Shown: piece after piece, positions 34,957 to 43,327 of the stretch
Layout: every line of letters starts with the position of its first letter
Numbering within the stretch: the first letter of the stretch is position 1
Source of the DNA: Porpolomopsis calyptriformis
Taxonomy: Eukaryota; Basidiomycota; Agaricomycetes; Agaricales; Hygrophoraceae
Reading direction: 5' to 3'
Length of the DNA stretch: 64,000 nt
Assembly (NCBI GenBank): GCA_951640195.1
Contig: OX621166.1
Coordinates: 310,001-374,000, forward strand
Notes under the pieces: model-generated
Told to the model about the DNA's origin: nothing
Databases searched by the model: none
The model's input: the letters and a program-made list of their open reading frames with translations, nothing else
Translations under genes and position numbers: made by a program

Positions 34957-35197
34957 AGGACTTGGAACCATACTCTATATCTCTTGGGACAGAACACCTG
35001 AAGTAAAACGCGTTCTGAACAACCGGTTTATAACAGGGACTAATATCAGATGGTTCTTGCAGCAAGGGGCATGTTGTAGTCCATTTATGTTTTCCGTCGT
35101 GAATGTATTGTTACATATCCAAGAAAAAAAATCATTCCATTGATGCACACCCAACATGAGAGAAAAAACGATACACTAGTGTACAATCACATACATA

Positions 35198-36513
35198 TCA
35201 AGGTGATGATGGAGGGAGGTTGGGAAACCCAGCCTGTACCATTTTCCTCTTCACCCAGGCCTTCCAAAACCCCTCTTTGTTGATAAGCAAATAGGCATCT
35301 GCCTCACGCACACTACTAAAGACATCCCAGAGGGCAGCCAACTGATCATACGTGAGGTGTTCCTCTTGCTGCTGCGAAAGGGTTCTTGCTTTGGAAATCC
35401 GCAAGTCCTTGCTATTCTGCAGTGCAGCTTGGGCATGAAGCTCATTCTGTAGCATGCTGGCTTGGTAAGTTGCATTGAAGATGTTGAGCCGAGCAGACAG
35501 TTCCATTGCCTGGCTAGCCTTGGTAGTGCGTTTGCTAGATAAAGCTAGCCCACTAACTTGTGATAATGCTGGTGAAGATTGGGTGGACATATTGGCATTG
35601 GGGGTCTCAAGCGCAGAGTATTTTCGCTTGCCAATAGATGAAGATGAGATGGATGCTAGTGCAGAAGAAGAGGGGGGGGGGCACCGTATTGGGGGAGTAG
35701 GGTATTGCCTGGAGTAGGTCTTGCAGGGAGTGTGCTGAAATAGGAGCATGAGGGGAAGATTGGGGAGTATTCAAAAGGAGATGGGGCAGTGGTGGTGATA
35801 AGTTAGTCGGAGGTTGATGAGACGAGGTAGATGGGGTACTAGCGGTGTTCCAGTCACTGGCCAATGTTCCTGCTGGTTGTGCATGGCAGAAAACATGTGT
35901 CCCCTTTGCCGTGGTTGGCATAAGGACTGCCATGTCATCCCAATGGACCCAACCTTTGTTGCAGAATGGGGAAGCATGAGGGTGTTTCTAATAGCCAGAT
36001 GAGCAAAAAAAACCTATAAGATATATAGAACACACCTTCACATAATCATCCCATACAGATCTCTCTGCCATACCTATGTTGGCACCGCGATCAAGGTCCC
36101 AACTAACACCAGACTGAGATGAAAGGCTTTGAACGATCTGGAACATTTCTTTAAGCTGTAAGGTGCAAGATATCAATAAGTATTTATGAAATATAACTTG
36201 AGATTACCTTGGCCCATTTATTCCTACATGAACTTGGGGATTTTGCAGCTCCCTGGTAAGGCTGCGCAGCCATCTCTGTTGTAGCAGAATTCCAGATCGT
36301 TTGTTTGAAGTTTACACCATCACCTGCCTCAGCCCTATGCTCCGTAAGGAAAGCAATGAGGGCCTTCTCATCCTCAGTCATCCAATTTACGCGATCCATT
36401 CGAACTTTTGTGAGTCTCGCAGAGTGCCTCACCTTCATGCGTATGCGTGGGTCCATTTGCCTGGAGGTAAATTGTCTCCGCTTGAATGCGGCACACTCGG
36501 CCTCAGCATTCAC
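35198..36513 (-). pseudogene. Myb/SANT-like protein, second ORF of Harbinger element
   Basis: The N-terminal half has a Myb/SANT-like DNA-binding region (NWMTEDEKALIAFLTEHRAE, then SCRNKWAKLKEMFQIVQ across an intron), as in the accessory protein of PIF/Harbinger elements, which helps bring the transposase to DNA and the nucleus. Two short introns (near 36.2-36.16 and 36.04-36.0 kb) keep the frame: DDYVK joins KHPHASPFCNKGWVHWDD. A Ser/Pro-rich linker follows. At a run of ten G (35672-35681 on +) the frame shifts; the helical C-terminus (LWDVFSSVREADAYLLINKE) continues in another frame to 35198. It is therefore a pseudogene, or the homopolymer is mis-sequenced. Confidence 0.75.
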
Positions 36514-36623
36514 ATGTCCGACGCCACCGCTAAGCTGGCGATGCTGAATTGCTGTCCAAGCTCTAAGATACCGTACTCTACCAGTTCATTGGCTGCTGCA
36601 AACGCTGGCGACAGTGGACACAT

Positions 36624-36993
36624 TGTTATGATTCGGTAGTCGAAGGGTTTTACTTCTCGCGTTGGAGGGGCTGATAAGGGAAATGGAATTCGACTAAAGA
36701 GTGGGGGAGCTAACTAGGAATCGAACTTAACCTACTGACTAGAATTCAGGCCTTATATACTAACTACCTGAGTCGCCATGAGTCAGTCGTGTGTACGATT
36801 ACAAAGCGGAATCCGGAATGTGACTAGTGAAGAGTCACGAAAAGAATAGCGGAAACGGAATGTGACCCATGAAGAGTCGGAAGGAGGGTACATGTGATCA
36901 CTCTCTATATATAAAACGGTAAAGCGGAAGGATGAACGGAAAGGAGACTAATCAAGTATGACTAAAAAGAAAAAGGAAAAAGTGTCCGTGACA
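36624..36993 (-). repeat. 3' LTR of Gypsy element (370 bp)
   Basis: On + it begins TGTTATGATTCGG and ends GTCCGTGACA. It differs from the other LTR at four sites. A TATATATAAAA stretch lies near 36905. Confidence 0.95.
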
Positions 36994-37073
36994 TACACCC
37001 ACACTAAAAGGAATTTCATCCCGAAATTCGAGGCGGCTTCGAGAGTGTTGACGGGTGCGGAGGAGGTGAAGGA

Positions 37074-37652
37074 CTAGATTAAGTCCTTGTCGGAGACGGT
37101 GGTCGACAGGGAAATAATGTCAGCCGGGGAAGTATCGTCGTCGTCGGGGATGGTGATGGGGTTCGACGACGAACCGGGGGGAACGGTGAGCAGACCTGGG
37201 AAAACAGGAGGAGCCGGGGAATCAAGATAGGGAAGTACCTTTACGACTTCCTCATATTTCGTCTCCCAGTGTTTGGCCTGTTCTCGCCAATATTCACTCG
37301 CTCTTCTCTTTCCATCTAAACTCATTCCCTGATTGTACAGTTCTTCATTCAATCTCGCGATTTCATCTTTATAGTACTTGACGTCCTTCTGCAGTGACTT
37401 GATGATTTGCTCGGGTGGGATGGGTGGTGCGATGATTTCTTCTGGCCATATGGGAAGGTCCCGATTGCGTGCGCGTCGGTTGTGCTGCCAGAGTTGTCCG
37501 GCGAGCTCAGCTTCACCGTAGGCGGAGGAGGTGGAAGCGAGCGGAGGGGGAGCGCGACGAGGGGATCGTCTTCCAGTGGACATATGAGGAGCGCGGGGTG
37601 GACGACCACCGGTTGATTTGCGAGCAGTTTGGTGTGAGGGTTCTGCGGGCAT
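37074..37652 (-). CDS. Gypsy accessory ORF with histone H3-tail-like N-terminus
   Basis: This intact 192-aa ORF lies between the pol stop (37773) and the 3' LTR (36993). Residues 8-16 read QTARKSTGG, identical to histone H3 residues 5-13 around Lys9, and GRPPR follows where H3 has GKAPR. A basic, Pro/Ser-rich region comes next (about 17-45), then a coiled coil at about 78-135 (LQKDVKYYKDEIARLNEELY and EYWREQAKHWETKYEEV), then a Pro-rich and acidic tail. It has no zinc knuckle or transmembrane segment and does not look like an envelope protein. It is not part of gag or pol. Function is unknown; a chromatin-interaction or targeting role is inference. How it is expressed (subgenomic or spliced RNA) is not visible. 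Confidence 0.8.
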   Translation of the reverse strand: MPAEPSHQTARKSTGGRPPRAPHMSTGRRSPRRAPPPLASTSSAYGEAELAGQLWQHNRRARNRDLPIWPEEIIAPPIPPEQIIKSLQKDVKYYKDEIARLNEELYNQGMSLDGKRRASEYWREQAKHWETKYEEVVKVLPYLDSPAPPVFPGLLTVPPGSSSNPITIPDDDDTSPADIISLSTTVSDKDLI

Positions 37653-37772
37653 AGTGATGTTGATTTTCTAGTGAAAGACGGAGATGAAAGAGATTATAAG
37701 GACAGGTCGGAGTTTGGAAAGGTGACAAAAATGAAAATATAAACGAGGGGAGTTGATACCGTGAAAGAATGA

Positions 37773-40700
37773 TTAGGTTGCCATTTGAATTGAGTGTTCG
37801 TATTCTAGAATTCGTTCTTTCGCATGGAGGAGGTTCTTCTTCGGCTCCCAAGTTGCTTCTTCAATGGGATAGCCAACCCATTTAACCAAATACGTACGAC
37901 GTTGGGTAGACCCGTGGTGTTGGAGAATTTGTTCGACCTCGTATTCTTCTTTTTCCTGAATGATATCCGGAGGTGGACAGAGATTATCATCTACTTCCTC
38001 TGGATGGAGATCGGAGTTAATGCTAGCGGGTCTCAGGAGTGAAACGTGAAAGACGTCGTGTATTTTCCATGATAAGGGAAGGGCCAGGCGATAAGAGACT
38101 TTTCCGATTTTTTCTAGAACTTTGAATGGTCCAGTGCGTCGGACATCAAGTTTGAGAGTTGGACAACCTGTTTTTAAGTTACGGGTATCAAGATAAATGA
38201 ATTGACCTATTTGGAGTTGGGTATCTTTCCGTTTACGATCTGCGAAGCGTTTCATAGTTTCGGCCGTTGTTTCTAGAGCTTTTGTGGCTTCTTTACAGGC
38301 TTCTGTGAGATGATCGTGAAAGGCATCTGCTGCGGGATTGGAAGTAGGGATCGCAGGGATAGATGGGACGAAGGGATATTGGCCAGTGTCAAGGTAGAAG
38401 GGAGTGTGTTTCGTTGAGGAATGTTGTCGGTTATTATATGCGAATTCAGCTGGGGATAGCCAGTTGGACCAATCGTCTTGCATAAAGTTTGTATATAAAC
38501 GAAGGTATTGTTCAAGTTCTTGATTGGTGCGTTCCGTTTGACCATCAGTTTGGGGGTGATAAGTGGTGGATAGACCGGAGATGATTCCCAAATGAGTATT
38601 GAGAGCTTTCACGAATTTGGAAGCAAACTGAGTTCCTCGATCGGTTATGATCTTCTTTGGCCAGCTGTGGTGTTTCCATATGTTGTCCCTGAAGAGTTTT
38701 GCGACTCCTTCTGCAGAAATATTCGATGTCGTTGGGACGAAATGAGCGCGTTTGGTAAAGCGATCGACAACAACTAAGACAGCATCGTAGCCAGATGATT
38801 GGGGGAGTTCCACGATTAGATCGGCGGTGATTTCTTCCCAAGGTCGAGACGAAGGGGGAATGGGTTCCAGGAGACCTGCAGGCTTCGAAGGATAGAGCTT
38901 GACTTGTTGGCAGGTCGGACAGGATGATACAAATACACGGATATCAGGGGCAGCACTACTCCAGGTGTAGTTCCGCAACACAAGCTCATGTGTCTTCTCG
39001 ATTCCGGGATGGCCTCCATGGGGTAGGGAGTGGGTCAATCGAATTATCTCTGTGCGTAGCGATACATCCGCTGGCATGACAATACGATCTCCTGCATCTC
39101 TCACAATTCCGTCAGTGAAGGAGTAGCCGGAAGAGGGATCAGATAATTTGATGCGAATGTCCTCTGGGATTTGATTGAAGTTGGGGAAGCGAAGTCTTGA
39201 CATGAAAGAGGGTTCGGACATGGAAATGATAGCATTGATGAAACGTTCAGGGGGGAGGAGGGCTTGGCCTTCTAATTCTTCTTTTTCTGTACGACGGTGG
39301 TCGGGTCGGCGGGAGAGTCCATCGGCTTTGTTCTTGACTCCAGGGGAATACTCAATCTTGAAGTCGAATCTGCCTAAGAATTCCATCCAACGTGCTTGTC
39401 ATCTGGAGAGGGATCTGTTCTGCATGAAATACTTGAGCGCTAAATTGTCTGTTTTTATCAATACAGTATCCCTTGCGCCCTCTAAAAGATAGCGCCAATA
39501 CTTGAGGGAAGTGACAATCGCAAGGATTTCCAGATCATGGGTAGGATAGTTGTACTCGGCAGGGAGTAGAGATTTCGAGAAAAAGCCAACAGGGTGCCAA
39601 CCATTGTCGTGTTTCTGAGATAAGACCGCGCCAATACCGAAATCGGAGGCATCGGTCTCCAGGAGGTAAGGAAGGTCTGGCCGTGGGGTAAGAAGGACAG
39701 GGGCTGTAGTGACGAGATATTTGAGCTGTTCAAAGGCTTTTTGGTACAAAGGAGACCAATCCCAAGGTTGGTCTTTCCGCAAAAGTCCGCAGAGGGGATG
39801 AACGACTGAGGAGAAACTTTTGATATAACGACGCCAGAAGTTGGTGGTGCCAAGGAAGGACTGGAGGTCTCGCAGTTTTTGGGGTGTCGGCCAATTGATA
39901 ATGGCGTCTACCTTTTTTGGGTTGATAGCGAGTTGACCTTTACTGATGATTGTACCAAGGTATGTAACAGAGGTCTTCTCCATTTGGCATTTGACAGGTT
40001 TGGCAGATAGTTGATTCTTCTCCATGAGTTTAAGGACTTCGTCAGTCCAGTGGCGGATTTCTTCGGGGGTGTCGCCCATAATAAGAATGTCGTCAATATA
40101 GATGTGAACACAGCCAGAGTCCAGAACGGGTTTAAAGAGAACGTCTATCATTCGTTGAAAAGATGCTGGGGAGTTTCGTAGTCCAAAGAACATAACGGTC
40201 GGTTCAAAGAGTCCTCGATTGGTGATGAAGGCTGCCTTCCATTCGTCGCCTTCCTTGAGTCGTATGTTGTTAAATCCCCATCGAATATCGATAACAGTAA
40301 AAAGTGAAGCAGTAGCAAGCTTCGGTACTTGGAGGATTTCCGATAGAAGGGGGAGGGGATAACGATCAGGAATGGTTTTCGAGTTGATGTAGCGATAGTC
40401 CTGGATGGGACGTAGACCAGCACTGAGACCTTGGCATTGATCTCTTCGGCCTTTTTCACAAAGAAGAAAGGAGTAGCTTGTGGCGATTTCGATGGACGTA
40501 TTCGACCTGTTCTGAGATTTTCATCAATAAACTTGTTAAGTTCCACCTGTTCATAGGGGGAAAGGGGATAGAGTTTTCCGACTTGAAATTTGGTGTTCGG
40601 GTAGAGGTTGATCGCATGATCAAAGGAACGTCGAGGAGGAAGTTTGTCGAATTCTGCGGTATGGAAAACACGCCAGAAATTGTGATAACGACTGGGAATG

Positions 40701-41422
40701 AAGGATTTGATGTCCTCCTTGATGGAAACTGGTCGGGAGTGGTCAACTCCGACCAAACGGATAAAGGAGTCATGTTTCAGACTCGAACGGATAAAGGAGT
40801 CATGTTTCAGACTCAAATCAAAGACGTAGAGTTCTTCCTGTGGGGGCAACACTCCGACTCGCATACTACTGAACAGCGTGTCACCAGACGCAAAGGTTAA
40901 GGTGCCTTTTGTCCAATTGATGGTGGGGTTGTGTCGCAAGAGCCATGGGAAGCCGAGGATGACCTGTTGTTTTCTTCCTAAGTTGGTGACCTCCAACCGG
41001 ATTCGTTCTCGAAAAGATAGATCTGGTGCCTTGATAAACAGGTCTGTGTCGTGCGTGATGGGACCTCCTCGGTTCTCGGAACCATCAGCGTTTCGTACCG
41101 GTACAACCTCATCCAACGGATAGGTCGATATCTCCATTTGAGGAATGAATGCTTTGTCAATAAAATTCCCTGAGGCGCTAGAGTCAATGAGTGCTATGAT
41201 AGCCACTCGTCGAAGATTGTCGGCACTCGTGATCCAAAGATAGAATTCGAGAGCGCCTTTGCCCTGTTCAAGTGTGCCAAGAAAACGAAAACTTTTCATA
41301 GATGGTGGTACACATATGTGGGACACAGCCAAAGTGCTCGGGCATCTAGCACTTGGCCGGATTAAAAATCCTTTTGCTCTTTTAACGCTCGAGCTAGCGC
41401 AGCCCGTCTCTCCTTGTCCCAA
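37773..41422 (-). pseudogene. Gypsy pol: protease, RT, RNase H, integrase, chromodomain (broken)
   Basis: Pol overlaps the end of gag in the -1 frame. Protease has IALIDSSASGNFID, where the DSG-type motif reads DSS. RT has FFGLRNSPASFQRMIDVLF and the active site YIDDIL. RNase H follows (LLETDASDFGIGAVLSQK). Integrase has an HHCC zinc module (HPGIEKTHELVLRNY, CPTCQQ) and a DDE core (TADLI, ITDRGTQF, DGQTERTNQELE). The C-terminus is a chromodomain (YEVEQIL, YLVKWVGYPIEEATWEP). Breaks: a 1-bp deletion near 40430 before the RT core, and a TGA at about 39399 between RNase H and integrase. The last part, from 39386, is open. A 30-bp tandem duplication lies near 40757-40816. Confidence 0.93.
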
Positions 41423-42777
41423 TTCGCGATTCCCATATCCTTCAAGTCGTCTTTTGCCGTCCTTCTTTCGTCATCCTCTGGTACTTCCTCTATCCGCGCT
41501 TCCGATTCTTCTGTATCAACCCGATTGATCATTCGGACATTTCGTCCTTTGCCTCGACCGCGATTTCCTCCTTTTCCTCGAGTAGAAGTTGAGGATTCTT
41601 GACGTGCCAGAACGTCTTCAGCACGTGGGCTTCGACATTCGTTGGCGTAATGTCCCTTTTTGCCACAGTTGTAGCAAGTGATGGAGGAGTTGTCTCGTTT
41701 CGCTGTCTTGAGAGAGGCTTCTCTCGATTCTTGTTTGATCGGGGATGAAGTGGTGGCGGTGGTGGAGCGGGAAGGGTTTCCTCGGGGATTCGATTTGGCT
41801 TCAGACTTCTTTCCTTTTTGATCTCGACTTGACCACAATGCTTGTTCAGCTCGTTGCTCCTGGTACTGTTCTTCGAACTGGGCCGCTTTCGTTGTCCAGT
41901 CCAGCAAGGTCGATGGCATGTTGTCCATTGAATAAATCCGCGTTCGGATTGGCTGGGGGAGTCCGGCTTTGTAAAACCGAAGTAGAGCGGTCTCGTTGTA
42001 CTCAGTTCTTGCTGCGTGTTGCATGAACCGAAGGTTGTAGTCTTCTATCGTTCCTGTCATTTTCACTTTTTCTAGCTCGATCCGCGCCTTCGCTGCTGGG
42101 TTAATCCTTCTGAAAGCTTCCCTGAAATCGTCCAAAAATGTTGCGTAGTCCCATACGAAATTCCTCGTTCTATCAACTCCTTCTGTGAACAGTTGTCCCC
42201 AAGCCCGTGGGTTGCCGTCACCAAGATAAGAGAGCATGTAGACGATTTTCTGTTTGTTGTTGTAGTCCTTGACCACAAAATTGAGTCGACATTGGTGAAT
42301 GAAATCTTCAAGCTTCTTGGAAGTTCCATCGTATTCAGTTGGATCGGCGATTTTGATTTTGGTGGGGGCTGGAAGTGTAGGGGGAGCAGTTGTCTGGGTA
42401 GGTAGTTGAGTGGGAAAGGTTGATGGGAGAGGAGGTTGGACGGGTTCGGTTCTTCTTGTAGGGTAAACGAAAGGATTCAAGGGGGAAAGTCCAGGTCCCC
42501 GAAGTACAGATCGTCGTCGTGGGGGAGGGGTGGTTGGTTCTGAGTCTTCTCGTTGACTTTCTTTGAAAGCTTTTAATTCCTTTCGGAGTTCGTCATTGAT
42601 GTCGACTTCGTTGTAGTACCAGCCACGGAATTGATCGATTTGTGCTCTTAGATCTCTGAGCTCTTGTTCGATGTTGAATGGGACGACGTCTTCTTCCTCT
42701 TCTTGAATGGTAGGGGGGATGTTGCTGGGTCCGGGTGTGGGAACGCTCTGATCGGCTTCGTATTCTTGTTGAGACAT
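41362..42777 (-). CDS. Gypsy Gag polyprotein
   Basis: Intact 471-aa ORF. The N-terminus is acidic with a coiled coil (RDLRAQIDQFRGWYYNEVDI). The retrotransposon gag/capsid region follows (KIADPTEYDGTSKKLEDFIH, VYMLSYLGDGNPRAWGQLF, DDFREAFRRINPAAKARIEL). A CCHC zinc knuckle CYNCGKKGHYANEC is near residue 375, then an Arg/Gly-rich patch. It should form the virus-like particle and bind RNA. The C-terminus overlaps pol by 61 nt, with pol in the -1 frame, so pol is likely made by frameshifting. Confidence 0.93.
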   Translation of the reverse strand: MSQQEYEADQSVPTPGPSNIPPTIQEEEEDVVPFNIEQELRDLRAQIDQFRGWYYNEVDINDELRKELKAFKESQREDSEPTTPPPRRRSVLRGPGLSPLNPFVYPTRRTEPVQPPLPSTFPTQLPTQTTAPPTLPAPTKIKIADPTEYDGTSKKLEDFIHQCRLNFVVKDYNNKQKIVYMLSYLGDGNPRAWGQLFTEGVDRTRNFVWDYATFLDDFREAFRRINPAAKARIELEKVKMTGTIEDYNLRFMQHAARTEYNETALLRFYKAGLPQPIRTRIYSMDNMPSTLLDWTTKAAQFEEQYQEQRAEQALWSSRDQKGKKSEAKSNPRGNPSRSTTATTSSPIKQESREASLKTAKRDNSSITCYNCGKKGHYANECRSPRAEDVLARQESSTSTRGKGGNRGRGKGRNVRMINRVDTEESEARIEEVPEDDERRTAKDDLKDMGIANWDKERRAALARALKEQKDF

Positions 42778-42952
42778 TGATGTTAGTGATGATGACGAGG
42801 GGGAAAGGGGGATGATGGATTGTGCAGGGGTTTGGAATACTATAGGTTGAAAGGGAGTATCTGAATCTGCGGATGAGAAGATTGACCTTGTTAAGTCTTC
42901 GGCAGGATCCAGAGTGGAGGTAGTTTGATGCGCAAGAAGGAAGTTTGATTCT

Positions 42953-43322
42953 TGTTATGATTCGGTAGTTGAAGGGTTTTACTTCTCGCGTTGGAGGGGC
43001 TGATAAGGGAAATGGAATTCGACTAAAGAGTGGGGGAGCTAACTAGGAATCGAACTTAACCTACTGACTAGAATTCAGGCCTTATATACTAACTACCTGA
43101 GTCGCCATGAGTCAGTCGTGTGTACGATTACAAAGCGGAATCCAGAATGTGACTAGTGAAGAGTCACGAAAAGAATAGCGGAAACGGAATGTGACCCGTG
43201 AAGAGTCGGAAGGAGGGTACATGTGATCAGTCTCTATATATAAAACGGTAAAGCGGAAGGATGAACGGAAAGGAGACTAATCAAGTATGACTAAAAAGAA
43301 AAAGGAAAAAGTGTCCGTGACA
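42953..43322 (-). repeat. 5' LTR of Gypsy element (370 bp)
   Basis: The direct repeat copy of 36624-36993. As the genes run on the minus strand, this right-hand copy is the 5' LTR and holds the promoter. Confidence 0.95.
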
Positions 43323-43327
43323 CACAT

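Larger units (their letters stand above)
32246..36623. mobile_element. decayed PIF/Harbinger DNA transposon with nested insertions
   Basis: Two ORFs typical of PIF/Harbinger elements face each other: a DDE_Tnp_4-type transposase (+, 32246-34634) and a Myb/SANT-like protein (-, 35198-36513). A TRIM-like LTR element and a solo LTR are inserted in the transposase side. The Gypsy element at 36624 abuts the Myb ORF upstream region. Terminal inverted repeats and the 3-bp target duplication were not found. The given ends are therefore the coding limits and not the element ends; the right end may lie beyond the Gypsy insertion, after 43322. Confidence 0.75.
36624..43322 (-). mobile_element. chromodomain Gypsy (Metaviridae) LTR retrotransposon
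   Basis: A complete 6,699-bp insertion with 370-bp LTRs and an exact 5-bp target duplication CACAT (36619-36623 and 43323-43327). Genes run on the minus strand in the order gag, protease-RT-RNase H-integrase-chromodomain, then an extra ORF before the 3' LTR (left one). The two LTRs differ at 4 of 370 positions, so insertion is recent. Pol nevertheless carries at least three lesions. No strong tRNA primer-binding site was recognised next to the 5' LTR. Confidence 0.95.
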
